From: Microbacterium sp. TNHR37B
GTDB taxonomy: Bacteria; Actinomycetota; Actinomycetes; Actinomycetales; Microbacteriaceae
Assembly: GCF_001620065.1 (NCBI RefSeq)
Contig: NZ_LQGV01000003.1
Span: 310,001-374,000, forward strand
Direction: 5' to 3'
Length of the DNA: 64,000 nucleotides
A model generated the notes under the pieces. That model made no database searches. It saw only the letters and a list, made by a program, of their open reading frames with translations, and was not told the origin of the DNA. The translations under genes were made by a program, and so were the position numbers. This document shows, piece by piece, positions 43,594 to 51,754 of the stretch (positions are counted from its first letter, which is position 1; every line of letters starts with the position of its first letter).

Positions 43594-44634
43594 GTGTACG
43601 AGATCCCCGCCCCCATGCTCGCCAAGTCCGTGCCCGAGATCCCGCGGCCCGACCGCGTCACGGGCGGGCTCAGCTACGAACCCAAGTGGGATGGCTTTCG
43701 TGCCCTCGTCGCCTGGGACGGACGCGAGGTGGTGATCGGCTCACGCGGATCCAAACCGCTCACGCGATACTTCCCCGAGCTGGTCGACGCGTTCGCCCGG
43801 CTCCTTCCCGAGCCCTGCCTCCTCGACGGCGAGATCGTCGTCGCCGTCGGGGAACCGGGAGCGTGGCGGCTGGACTGGAGTGCGCTCTCGCAACGCATCC
43901 ACCCGGCCGCCTCGCGCGTGGCACTGCTGAGTGAGACCACTCCGGCGATGTTCATCGCCTTCGATCTTCTCGCCCGCGGGCGGCGCGACCTGCAGTCGGC
44001 CCCGTTCGCCGAACGGCGGGCGGAGCTGGTGGACCTCCTGGCAGAGGTCCCCGCACCCGTCCACGTCACCCGCACGACCCCGGACGCCGACGCCGCCACC
44101 CGCTGGCTCGCTGAGTTCGAAGGGGCGGGGCTGGACGGCGTGGTCGCCAAGCCCCTGAGCGCCCCGTATGCGCCCGGAAAGCGCGCGATGTTCAAGATCA
44201 AGCATGCCCGCACGGCGGACGTGGTCGCGGTGGGGTACCGGGTGCACAAGAGCGGTGAGGGGGTCGGCTCGCTCCTGGTGGGCCTGTACGGCTCGGACGG
44301 CGAACTGCACAACGTGGGCGGGGTGTCGGCGTGGAGCGATGCGCGCCGGCGCGAGCTCATCGACGAGCTCGCGCCGCTGGTGGAGCGCGACGAGGACGGG
44401 TCGGCGGTGAGAGGTGAGACCGACCGCTCCCGCTTCTCGTCGGCGTCCGACGTCTCGTTCGTGCGACTGCGGCCCGAACGCGTGCTCGAAGTGCGCTACG
44501 ACCAGCTGGAGGGATCGAGGTTCCGCCACACCGTGCAGTTCGAGCGGTGGCGCCCCGACCGTGACCCGCGGTCGTGCACCTACGCACAGCTGGAGAGCGT
44601 GACCGCCTACGACCTCGGAGCGGTGCTGGACTGA
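43594..44634 (+). CDS. ATP-dependent DNA ligase, LigC type
   Basis: A 346-residue ligase. The nucleotidyl-transfer domain has the active lysine in EPKWDGFRAL (Lys near residue 31), plus DGEIVVA, GLDGVVAKPL and MFKIKHARTADVV. An OB-fold follows (VRLRPERVLEVRYDQLEG). There is no polymerase or nuclease domain, so it is the LigC rather than LigD form. GTG at 43594 gives a start just before the adenylation domain. A LigD-type polymerase gene at 49540-50568 is its likely partner in gap repair. Ku is not in this window. Confidence 0.9.
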   Translation: MYEIPAPMLAKSVPEIPRPDRVTGGLSYEPKWDGFRALVAWDGREVVIGSRGSKPLTRYFPELVDAFARLLPEPCLLDGEIVVAVGEPGAWRLDWSALSQRIHPAASRVALLSETTPAMFIAFDLLARGRRDLQSAPFAERRAELVDLLAEVPAPVHVTRTTPDADAATRWLAEFEGAGLDGVVAKPLSAPYAPGKRAMFKIKHARTADVVAVGYRVHKSGEGVGSLLVGLYGSDGELHNVGGVSAWSDARRRELIDELAPLVERDEDGSAVRGETDRSRFSSASDVSFVRLRPERVLEVRYDQLEGSRFRHTVQFERWRPDRDPRSCTYAQLESVTAYDLGAVLD

Positions 44635-44688
44635 CGGATCCCGTCACACGGCGCCCGGCCCGACGAGCGGCCCGGCCGAACACAGATC

Positions 44689-44733
44689 GGGCCCGCATCG
44701 GCGCCGGACTCCAGCGGCCGGACATGCGGGCCC
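44689..44733 (-). terminator. Long GC hairpin, probable end of an intergenic RNA
   Basis: GGGCCCGCAT (44689-44698) and ATGCGGGCCC (44724-44733) form a perfect 10-bp stem. The loop itself holds a CCGGC/GCCGG-like inner stem. On the minus strand, GATCTGTGTT follows it. Confidence 0.55.
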
Positions 44734-44812
44734 GAGACCTGTGAAGCCTGGGGGGGGTGAGGCTTCTGGTCTCCGACCTTACGCATCGGAGGAGACGCGC
44801 GGAGGAGTCCCC
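44734..44812 (-). ncRNA. Candidate structured small RNA with C8 loop (6C-like)
   Basis: On the minus strand, 44773-44734 folds as GAGACC-A-GAAGCCT, a loop holding CCCCCCCC, then AGGCTTC-ACA-GGTCTC, a perfect 13-bp two-part stem. A second possible stem, GTCTCC/GGAGAC-type (44769-44795), competes with its base. An AT-rich -10-like GAATAATC lies at 44826-44819, and a terminator-like hairpin follows at 44733-44689. Actinobacterial 6C RNAs have C-rich hairpin loops, but they carry two and I see only one here. A leader for the downstream thrE-type gene on the other strand is an alternative. Confidence 0.5.
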
Positions 44813-44900
44813 CGCCGTGATTATTCAGGCGTCGCGGCCTCCTGGTCCGGTCGGCGTTTGTCACGGTGCACGCGCGACGCCGAGATGCCAGGATCGAATC

Positions 44901-46202
44901 ATGGCCGACGCGCACGGCACCCCCGATCCCGACCCGACACACACCGCCGAGTTGCGGCTGGAGCCGGTCGGATTCATCGCGCGCACCGACGTGGTCGTGC
45001 GGCTGGGATCGATGATGCTCGGAGCCGGCGCGTCGTCGGCGCGGGTGAGCGACAGCATGCTGCGCACCGCGCAGGCCGTGGGCATCGAGGAGCTCCATTC
45101 GCGCGTCGGGATGAAGGACATCGTCTCGACGGCCAGCCGCGGACAGATGTTCCGCACGCGCGTGGCCGAGATCCGCAACCCGGCGATCGACGCCGACCGG
45201 CTCACCGAGCTCAAGCGGTTGACCAACCGGCTCCATCCGGGGATGTCGGCCGCCGAGGTCCAGCACGAGCTCGATGAGATCGAGCGGCTGCCGCGACGTT
45301 ACAGCGACATCGTCCGCGTGCTCGCGGCGGGGCTCGCCTGTGCCGCGTTCGCCCTCCTCAACAACGGCGGTTGGCAGGAGTTCGTGGCCGTGGGGATCGC
45401 GGCCGCCGCCGGTCAGACGGTCCGCATGGCCATCCACCGGCTGCGGACCAATGAGTTCCTCGTCGTCTTCGCCTCGGCGCTGACGGCGCTTCTGGTCTAC
45501 TTGCTGGCGGCGCACGTGTTCAGCCTGCTCGGGATGCCGGGCGGCCAGCACGATGCGGCACTGACGAGCGCCGTGCTCTACCTCGTGCCCGGGTTTCCCC
45601 TGGTCACCGGCGCCCTCGACCTCGCTCGCCTCGACCTGAACTCGGGGATCGCTCGCGTGACATATGCGGTGCTCATCCTCCTCGCGACGGGCTCGGCGGT
45701 GTGGGGCGTGGCGGCGGTGTTCGATGCGACGGTCACGCAGACGGCCGCTCCGGTGTTCGCCGAGCCGCTGCTGTCGGTCATGCGTCTGGTCGCAGGCTTC
45801 GTCGGCGTGTTCGGGTTCGCGGTGCTGTTCTCCACCCCGTGGCAGATCGCCGTGGCGGCGTCGCTGCTGGGCGGCCTCGCGAACGTGGGTCGGCTCGCGC
45901 TCGTCGACGCGGGGACGATGCCGGCGGTGGCGGCAGCCGCCGCCGCGCTGACCGTGGGCATCGGGGCCTTCCTCGTGGGCGACCGGCTGCGAGCGGCGCG
46001 GGTGACGCTCACCGTGCCCGCCGTCCTCATCATGGTTCCCGGAGCAGCCGCCTACCGCTCGATCGCCGGAGTCATCGGAGGAGACACGCTCGCCGCCATC
46101 CAGAACGGGATGCAAGCCGTCTTCGTCGTCGTGGCCCTCGCCATCGGGCTGACGGTGTCGCGCGTCCTCACGGAGCGAGAATGGCAACGCCCGGAGAGGT
46201 GA
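44901..46202 (+). CDS. ThrE-type threonine/serine exporter
   Basis: A 433-residue membrane protein. A hydrophilic N-terminal part (about residues 20-135) is followed by about ten membrane segments. The middle LVPGFPLVTGALDLARLDL and the N-terminal MKDIVSTASRGQMF fit the ThrE family, which joins two exporter halves in one chain. It would export threonine or serine. The ATG start at 44901 has an AGGA site upstream. The preceding 266-base gap holds the structured RNA candidate. Confidence 0.88.
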   Translation: MADAHGTPDPDPTHTAELRLEPVGFIARTDVVVRLGSMMLGAGASSARVSDSMLRTAQAVGIEELHSRVGMKDIVSTASRGQMFRTRVAEIRNPAIDADRLTELKRLTNRLHPGMSAAEVQHELDEIERLPRRYSDIVRVLAAGLACAAFALLNNGGWQEFVAVGIAAAAGQTVRMAIHRLRTNEFLVVFASALTALLVYLLAAHVFSLLGMPGGQHDAALTSAVLYLVPGFPLVTGALDLARLDLNSGIARVTYAVLILLATGSAVWGVAAVFDATVTQTAAPVFAEPLLSVMRLVAGFVGVFGFAVLFSTPWQIAVAASLLGGLANVGRLALVDAGTMPAVAAAAAALTVGIGAFLVGDRLRAARVTLTVPAVLIMVPGAAAYRSIAGVIGGDTLAAIQNGMQAVFVVVALAIGLTVSRVLTEREWQRPER

Positions 46203-46224
46203 CGTCCGCCTGACGAGCGGCCGG

Positions 46225-46271
46225 CCCGCACGGATGCCCCTTCCCGCACGGATTCCCTCCCGCATGGATTG
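46225..46271. repeat. Three short direct repeats
   Basis: CCCGCACGGAT at 46225, CCCGCACGGATT at 46243 and CCCGCATGGATT at 46259 repeat at 18- and 16-base steps in the gap before the AI-2E family gene. They may be binding sites or slippage copies. Confidence 0.5.
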
Positions 46272-46310
46272 GTCATGTGGGTGTGAGCGGCCATCGCGTA
46301 CGGTCGAGGC

Positions 46311-47495
46311 ATGGCTCCCTCTCCTCTGCACCGCCTGTTCGGCTCTCAGCCCCGCACCGTGCGCCTCGATCTGAGCGCGACTCCCGCCGTACCGGTCGCC
46401 GCCGGGGGCAAGCCGTGGAGTCTGTGGTCCGACGCTCTCGGTACCCTCGCGATCCGCTCGCTGCAGGTGCTGATCGTCGTGGGGATCGCCGCCGCACTCA
46501 TCCTCGGCATCCTGCAGCTCACCGTCGTGACCATTCCGCTGGTTCTCGCCCTCATCCTCGCCTCCGCGTTCGCGCCTGTGATGACCTGGCTGCGGCGCCG
46601 CGGCGTCCCCTCGCTCCTGGCGACCCTGCTGACCCTCCTCGCCATCGTCGTGCTGCTGGGCGGGGTGACCTGGCTCATCGTGTGGGCGGTGCGCGACCAG
46701 TGGGACACGCTCGCGACCCAGGCCCAGGAGGGGTTCCAGAAGTTCCTCGCGTGGGTCGGGACGCTGCCGTTCGACATCGATCAGGGCCAGATCGACGAGT
46801 GGGTCGCCTCGCTCGGAGAGTTCGTCACGAGCGCACAGTTCGGCTCGGGTGCGATCGCGGGCGTCGGCGCCGTGGCCAACTTCGTCACCGGGTTCGTCCT
46901 GATGGTCGTGATGCTGTTCTTCTTCCTGAAGGACGGACCGCAGATGTGGGCGTTCGTCCTCCGCCCGTTCCGCGGTGAGGGATACACCCGTGCGGTGCGG
47001 ATCGGCGACAAGACCGTCTCGACGCTGGGATCGTACGTCCGCGGCACGGCCACCGTCGCCGCCGTCGACGCGATCGGCATCCTCATCGGGCTCCTCATCC
47101 TGCAGGTTCCGCTCGCGATCCCGCTGGCCGTCCTGGTGTTCCTGCTCGCCTTCATCCCCATCGTGGGTGCCACGCTCGCCGGGATCCTCGCTGCTCTGGT
47201 GGCCCTTGTGGCGCACGGGCCGGTGATCGCTCTGATCGTCGTCGGAGTCGTCGTCCTCGTCAACCAGCTGGAGGGCAACCTCCTGCAGCCGTTCCTCATG
47301 GGGCGGACGATGAAGCTCCACGCGTTCGTCGTCCTCGTGGCCCTGACCGTGGGCACGGTGCTCGGCGGCATCGTCGGGGCCGTGCTCGCCGTTCCACTCA
47401 CGGCGGTCGCCTGGGGCGCCGTGCAGGTGTGGGACGGACCGCACACCCCCGCCCGCTGGGCCCGGCCGAAGCAGGCGGACGCCGCGACACGCTGA
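46311..47495 (+). CDS. AI-2E family transporter
   Basis: A 394-residue membrane protein with about eight segments: two near the N-terminus, a long cytoplasmic helical part (about 150-190), and a C-terminal bundle. VMLFFFLKDG, the IPIVGATLAGILAALVAL segment and NQLEGNLLQPFLMGRTMKLH are conserved in the family. Members export small molecules or ions (AI-2, sodium/proton); the substrate here is unknown. It starts at ATG 46311 and lies alone. Confidence 0.88.
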   Translation: MAPSPLHRLFGSQPRTVRLDLSATPAVPVAAGGKPWSLWSDALGTLAIRSLQVLIVVGIAAALILGILQLTVVTIPLVLALILASAFAPVMTWLRRRGVPSLLATLLTLLAIVVLLGGVTWLIVWAVRDQWDTLATQAQEGFQKFLAWVGTLPFDIDQGQIDEWVASLGEFVTSAQFGSGAIAGVGAVANFVTGFVLMVVMLFFFLKDGPQMWAFVLRPFRGEGYTRAVRIGDKTVSTLGSYVRGTATVAAVDAIGILIGLLILQVPLAIPLAVLVFLLAFIPIVGATLAGILAALVALVAHGPVIALIVVGVVVLVNQLEGNLLQPFLMGRTMKLHAFVVLVALTVGTVLGGIVGAVLAVPLTAVAWGAVQVWDGPHTPARWARPKQADAATR

Positions 47496-47579
47496 CCGAC
47501 TCGTTCACCGGACGGACACCCTCCCGACACCCGGCCCCTCTAGCGTGACGCGGCCGCGATGGGCGGCCCGGGAGGGAAG

Positions 47580-48911
47580 TTGTCACCGCACGTACTGGCC
47601 GTCGTGGCCTACGACTCGCAGCTCAAGTGGGCGATGGGCCTGCTTGCCGAGTTCCGACGGCGGGGATGGTCGACGCGGGTCGTGGTGCCGGCCGATGTCC
47701 GACACTCCCTGTCCGCCGAGCAGGTGCGCGCGGCAGGCGCCGACGACGTCGGCTTCCTGCCGTGGTCGAGGGTGCTCGCCGAGGCGGCCGAGGCGGGCGC
47801 CGTGGTCCTGGCCGTCCAGGGGCCCCTCGTCGAACGCTTCACCGATGACCTCCACGTGAGCCGCGGAGAGCACGGCGTTGCCGCGGCGGGCCCCGTCGTC
47901 ATCGCGGGATGGGTCGGGATCATCATCGAGAAGATCATCGCCGGCTACCTCGATCGCTGCGCGGCCGACATCGTCGCGGTCAACTCCGCCGACAACCTCC
48001 GGGACTTCCGCGCGGCGGCGAGCCTTCTGGGAATCCCGGACGCCAACCTGCTGCTGAGCGGGCTGCCGCTCCTGCCCGCGGCGCCCGCTCCGGCCGGCTC
48101 CGGCCCCGTGCGCACCGTGCTGTTCGCCGATCAGCCCACCGTCCCCGCCGGCCGTGCCGACCGCGCCTACCTGTACCAGCGGTTGGCGGACTACGCCCGC
48201 GCGCATCCCGACCGTCAGGTGCTCCTGCGTCCGCGGCATCGTCCGGGTGAGGGCACCTTCCACGTCATGCGTCACCACCCGGAGACGGTGCTCGCCGGCC
48301 TGCCGCCGACGCCGGACAACTTCGCCGTCACCTACGAGCCCATCACGAGCCTCCTGCCGCGGACCGACCTGCTGTTGACGATGTCCTCCACCGCCGGTCT
48401 CGAGGCGATCGGGGCAGGTGTCCGCACGGCCTTCCTCGGCGATCTCGGCGTGCACGAGAAGCACGGCAACCACGTGCTCCTCGCCTCTGGGCTTCTCGCG
48501 ACGTTCGACGACCTCGAGGCGGACCGGCTGCCCACCGCCCGCCGCGCATGGCTGGACGACCTGTTCGTCCGGGACCGCGACGGACGCGCGCGGCGGCCGG
48601 CCGAGCGCATCGTCGACCGTGCCGTCGAACTCCACGCCCTGCCTCCGGGCGACCGACCCGGCGCCGCGGTTGCCGCGAGCGCATTCGTGCGCGGCCGGAT
48701 CGCGGTGCGCGCGCGGCGACGGACGATGCCGCCGATCACGCGCACGGGCGTGCACTCCCCCGTCGGCGAAGGCCGTCTCGCCGATCGCCTGGGGCGGATC
48801 CGCGCGGACGCGCGGCGGCGGGCGAACTGGGGCGCCCAGGCGCTCCTCCCGCGATCCTGGGTGGAATGGCTACGTCAGCGACGCTACGCCGGGACGCGAC
48901 CGTCGCGGTGA
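47580..48911 (+). CDS. DUF6716-type putative glycosyltransferase
   Basis: A 443-residue protein. It has a GT-B-like layout: an N-terminal Rossmann-type entry (HVLAVVAYDSQLKWAMGLL) and a C-terminal domain with LLTMSSTAGLEAIGAGVRTAFLGDLG, as in nucleotide-sugar or polyprenyl-glycosyltransferases. It has no signal peptide. I chose the TTG at 47580 because GGAGGG is just upstream; an ATG at 47559 lacks a ribosome site. Its family name is from recognition of the overall pattern, and the substrate is unknown. Confidence 0.7.
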   Translation: MSPHVLAVVAYDSQLKWAMGLLAEFRRRGWSTRVVVPADVRHSLSAEQVRAAGADDVGFLPWSRVLAEAAEAGAVVLAVQGPLVERFTDDLHVSRGEHGVAAAGPVVIAGWVGIIIEKIIAGYLDRCAADIVAVNSADNLRDFRAAASLLGIPDANLLLSGLPLLPAAPAPAGSGPVRTVLFADQPTVPAGRADRAYLYQRLADYARAHPDRQVLLRPRHRPGEGTFHVMRHHPETVLAGLPPTPDNFAVTYEPITSLLPRTDLLLTMSSTAGLEAIGAGVRTAFLGDLGVHEKHGNHVLLASGLLATFDDLEADRLPTARRAWLDDLFVRDRDGRARRPAERIVDRAVELHALPPGDRPGAAVAASAFVRGRIAVRARRRTMPPITRTGVHSPVGEGRLADRLGRIRADARRRANWGAQALLPRSWVEWLRQRRYAGTRPSR

Positions 48912-48923
48912 TGTCGCTGGGGT

Positions 48924-49529
48924 CTAGAGATCCAGGAGCGCGAGGGCGATCGTGACCAGACGGTCCTTGTCGAGTCGACCCTCCTGACCCCACCGCGAGT
49001 CGCTCACGACGATCTCCACGCCGGGAACGAGGACCGACCCGGTCCCGCCGCCGACCGCGGCGGAGTCGGCGTCGAGCCACAGCCCGACACCACCGAGGGC
49101 ATCGAGCCGGGGGTCCGTGAAGTACATGTCCATTCCGTACTGCGCGGCCTCGTCGGGGTCGGGGATGTCGTCAGACCCCTCGGTGATGTCGACGGAGAAC
49201 CGCTGGATGTCGGTGAGGGCGTCGACCCCGTCTGCCGGGGTCGCCCAGACGCATCCGATGGCGTCGCTCTGCACGGAGGAGTACTCGGGGTCGAACGGGA
49301 TGCCCTCGACCAGATCGCCCACGACGGCTGCCACCTGGTCGCAGTCCGAGATGTTCGGGAGTCCGGCGGTGGGAGCCTCTCCCGAGGTGCCGCCCTCCGC
49401 GCTCTGCCCCGCCTCGGCCGGGACCTCCGACGGGGACGGCGCCGGCTCGGCAGGAGCCGAGCAGCCGGTGAGGACCACGGCGGAGAGGAGGAAGGGAGCC
49501 AACAGCGACAGACGACGGCGAGCACTCAC
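48924..49529 (-). CDS. Lipoprotein of unknown function
   Basis: A 201-residue protein starting with GTG at 49529. The lipoprotein signal ends in VLTGC (Cys23), followed by a Pro/Ser/Glu-rich linker to about residue 60. A compact domain has two cysteines (ISDCDQVAAVVGDLVEG and IGCVWATP), a pattern seen in DUF3558-like actinobacterial lipoproteins; I do not assign it firmly. It is 10 bases downstream of the LigD-type polymerase gene, so it is probably cotranscribed by position. Confidence 0.7.
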   Translation of the reverse strand: MSARRRLSLLAPFLLSAVVLTGCSAPAEPAPSPSEVPAEAGQSAEGGTSGEAPTAGLPNISDCDQVAAVVGDLVEGIPFDPEYSSVQSDAIGCVWATPADGVDALTDIQRFSVDITEGSDDIPDPDEAAQYGMDMYFTDPRLDALGGVGLWLDADSAAVGGGTGSVLVPGVEIVVSDSRWGQEGRLDKDRLVTIALALLDL

Positions 49530-49539
49530 TCGTCCGATG

Positions 49540-50568
49540 CTATCGGTCCGCCTCCGTGTCTTGCGTGCGCGCGCGACTGGGCTGCACGCGTGGCGGCTCC
49601 CCCGGCATCTTGGGGAACTCGGGCGGAAACGGCAGCTCACCGAGGCCGTTTGCGAGGTCGCGTTCCCACCACTCCAGGAGCACGTCGATGCGCCCCGGTT
49701 CGGCGGCCAGGTGCTCCCAGGGGTCGCCCTGAGCGGCCAGCCGCTCGGGCACGGTGCGCACCGTGAAAGCGGCGGGGTCCACCCCCTCGGCGAGCTCCTC
49801 CCAGGTGAGGGGAGTGGCAACCGTGGCCGTCGGGAGGGCACGCGGGCTGTAGGCGCCGGCCATCGTCCGGTCGCGGTTGGCCTGGTTGAAATCCACGAAC
49901 ACCCGACGACCGCGCTCCTCCTTCCACCAGTGGGTCGTCACGGAGGTGGGCAGTCGACGTTCGAGCTCGCGACCGGCAGCGATGACGGCGTGGCGCACGT
50001 CCAAGAACTCGTGCGTCGGCTCGATGGGGCAGAACACGTGCAGGCCGCGGTTGCCGCTCGTCTTCAGCCAGGCCTGCAGCCCCGCCTCGCGCAGCACCTC
50101 CCGCAGCACCGGGGCGACAGCGGCGGCATCGGCGAAGTCTGTGCCCGGCTGCGGATCCAGGTCGATGCGCAGTTCGACGGGATTGTCCGTGTCGGCGGCG
50201 AGCGAGGCCCACGGATGGAAGACCACCGTGTTCATCTGCACGGCCCAGACGATCGCCGCCGCCTCATCGAGCACCACCTGCGGATGGCGGCGACCGCTGT
50301 TGTACGTGCACATCACCTGATGGACGTAGTCCGGCGCTCCCCTGGGCGGGTTCTTGGAGAAGAAGCGCTCCCCGTCCACCGAGTCGGGGAAGCGCTCCAG
50401 CGACACCGGACGGTGGCCATTGGCGCGGAGGAACGGCTCGGCGACAGCAATGGCGTACTCGGCCAGTTCGTGCTTGGTGACGCCGACCTCCGGAAAGATG
50501 ACGCGATTCGGACTGGAGAGGGAGACCTCGCGATCACCGACGGTCACACTGATGCGCTCCGATGCCAT
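49540..50568 (-). CDS. LigD-type DNA polymerase (Prim-Pol) domain protein
   Basis: A 342-residue stand-alone polymerase domain of the LigD family. The metal-binding Asp pair is in LRIDLDPQPGTDF and the nucleotide-binding region is KTSGNRGLHVFCPI. The N-terminal NRVIFPEVGVTKHELAEY is typical. It has no ligase or nuclease part, so it resembles mycobacterial PolD1/Prim-PolC proteins that work with LigC in gap filling. It is transcribed away from LigC, about 5 kb away. The ATG start at 50568 is preceded by AGGG-type sequence. Confidence 0.9.
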   Translation of the reverse strand: MASERISVTVGDREVSLSSPNRVIFPEVGVTKHELAEYAIAVAEPFLRANGHRPVSLERFPDSVDGERFFSKNPPRGAPDYVHQVMCTYNSGRRHPQVVLDEAAAIVWAVQMNTVVFHPWASLAADTDNPVELRIDLDPQPGTDFADAAAVAPVLREVLREAGLQAWLKTSGNRGLHVFCPIEPTHEFLDVRHAVIAAGRELERRLPTSVTTHWWKEERGRRVFVDFNQANRDRTMAGAYSPRALPTATVATPLTWEELAEGVDPAAFTVRTVPERLAAQGDPWEHLAAEPGRIDVLLEWWERDLANGLGELPFPPEFPKMPGEPPRVQPSRARTQDTEADR

Positions 50569-50651
50569 GGCTCGACCCTAGGCGCCGGACGGGGCATGAC
50601 GACACCCCTTGCGCGAGGCGGCGATCCTGCCTCGGCGTTCGCGGACCGGGG

Positions 50652-51632
50652 TCAGGCCAGGGCCAAGACCGGAGCGAGGTCGTCGCGGTCGAGCTCGATC
50701 CACGGTCCGGCGGGATCGACCACGACGCCGGAGATCTCGGGGTCGGCGCTCAGCGCTTTGGCCAGCTGCTCTCCCGACAGCGGGAGCGGCCGGTCGCCCC
50801 GGCCCACCGCGATCACCTCGAGCGGGTGCGAGAACACCTCGAGGCGCCGGCGACCGTCGGCCGTACGGGCCTCCGCCAGCCCGATGCGGCCGGCTTCGTC
50901 GGTGTTCCCCGCCACCCAGAGCCGCACGCGGGTGAGGGCGTCGGCGACGTCGGCCGCCGTCTGCGTCGTGCGCTCGGCCACGAGAAGGGCCTTGAGTGCC
51001 AGCGTCGGCTCGCTCTCCTCCAGCGCCTTCTGGATGAGCTCGGACGGGAGGATCAGCCGCGCACCAACGCTCGCGTGGTCGAGGAAGAGGCCGGCGTAGG
51101 GTCCTGCCACGACGTTCTGGAACACGGAGACGGTGGGCTGACCGATCGCCGAAGTGGCGGAATCGCCGTCGACGCGCACGCTGTCCTGGAGTGCGGCACC
51201 GCCGGTGAAGGCCAGCATGAAACGCTGGTCACCGATCGCGGTGGCGGCGATGTTGAGAGGTTGACCGTCCGCAAGGAGAGCCTTCGCGTCGCCTTGCACG
51301 CGCACGTAGAGGTGCCCCTGCATCGCCTGACGCATGACGTTCATCACGTCGGTGTTCTGTGGCTCCGCCGGCAGTGCGGCGAGCGCCTGCTTCAGCAGCA
51401 CGTTGTCGGGAAGGCCCGGAACCGTCTGCGTGCGCGCGGGCGCTTCGGCGGCCGGACGCGCTGTCGGCGCCGACCCCGAGCCGAACGTCGAGATCGAGAT
51501 GCCGACCTCGGGCACGTCCTCCGTGGCGGCCGCTCGTTCCTCGGGAGACGGTGCCGCAGCGCCGGCCTCTCCGAGGGTCGCTGCCGGGGCCTGTTCGTCG
51601 TCGGACTTGCCGCGCCGGGAGAAGAGTGCCAT
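50652..51632 (-). CDS. SseB family protein
   Basis: A 326-residue protein. The first 90 residues are low-complexity Ala/Pro/Glu-rich. Two SseB-like alpha/beta regions follow (about 95-210 and 220-326), with the characteristic ending PLPLSGEQLAKALSADPEI. Its function is not established; actinobacterial members are cytoplasmic. It is a single gene, separated from its neighbours by a strong terminator upstream at 51661. Confidence 0.8.
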   Translation of the reverse strand: MALFSRRGKSDDEQAPAATLGEAGAAAPSPEERAAATEDVPEVGISISTFGSGSAPTARPAAEAPARTQTVPGLPDNVLLKQALAALPAEPQNTDVMNVMRQAMQGHLYVRVQGDAKALLADGQPLNIAATAIGDQRFMLAFTGGAALQDSVRVDGDSATSAIGQPTVSVFQNVVAGPYAGLFLDHASVGARLILPSELIQKALEESEPTLALKALLVAERTTQTAADVADALTRVRLWVAGNTDEAGRIGLAEARTADGRRRLEVFSHPLEVIAVGRGDRPLPLSGEQLAKALSADPEISGVVVDPAGPWIELDRDDLAPVLALA

Positions 51633-51660
51633 GTCGTCAGCCTATCCGTCGGGAAGAGAG

Positions 51661-51693
51661 GCGCCTCGGCCGGGCGCGACCCGGCCGAGGCGC
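51661..51693 (-). terminator. Strong terminator after secreted repeat protein
   Basis: A perfect 14-bp stem, GCGCCTCGGCCGGG (51661-51674) with CCCGGCCGAGGCGC (51680-51693), and a CGCGA loop. It lies downstream of the minus-strand gene ending at 51755. Confidence 0.85.
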
Positions 51694-51754
51694 AGAGACG
51701 TCCGGGGAGGCCGGGCCGTTCCCCCAGCTGCCGACGGCACCACCCCGGACGTCG

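Noticed and set aside
46225..46271. CRISPR array
   Set aside because: The repeats are only 11-12 bases with 4-7 base gaps and no cas genes are present.
44607..47444. Long minus-strand open frame opposite the ThrE and AI-2E transporter genes
   Set aside because: The translation is His/Asp/Arg-rich low complexity. The plus-strand products have clear family motifs and good starts.
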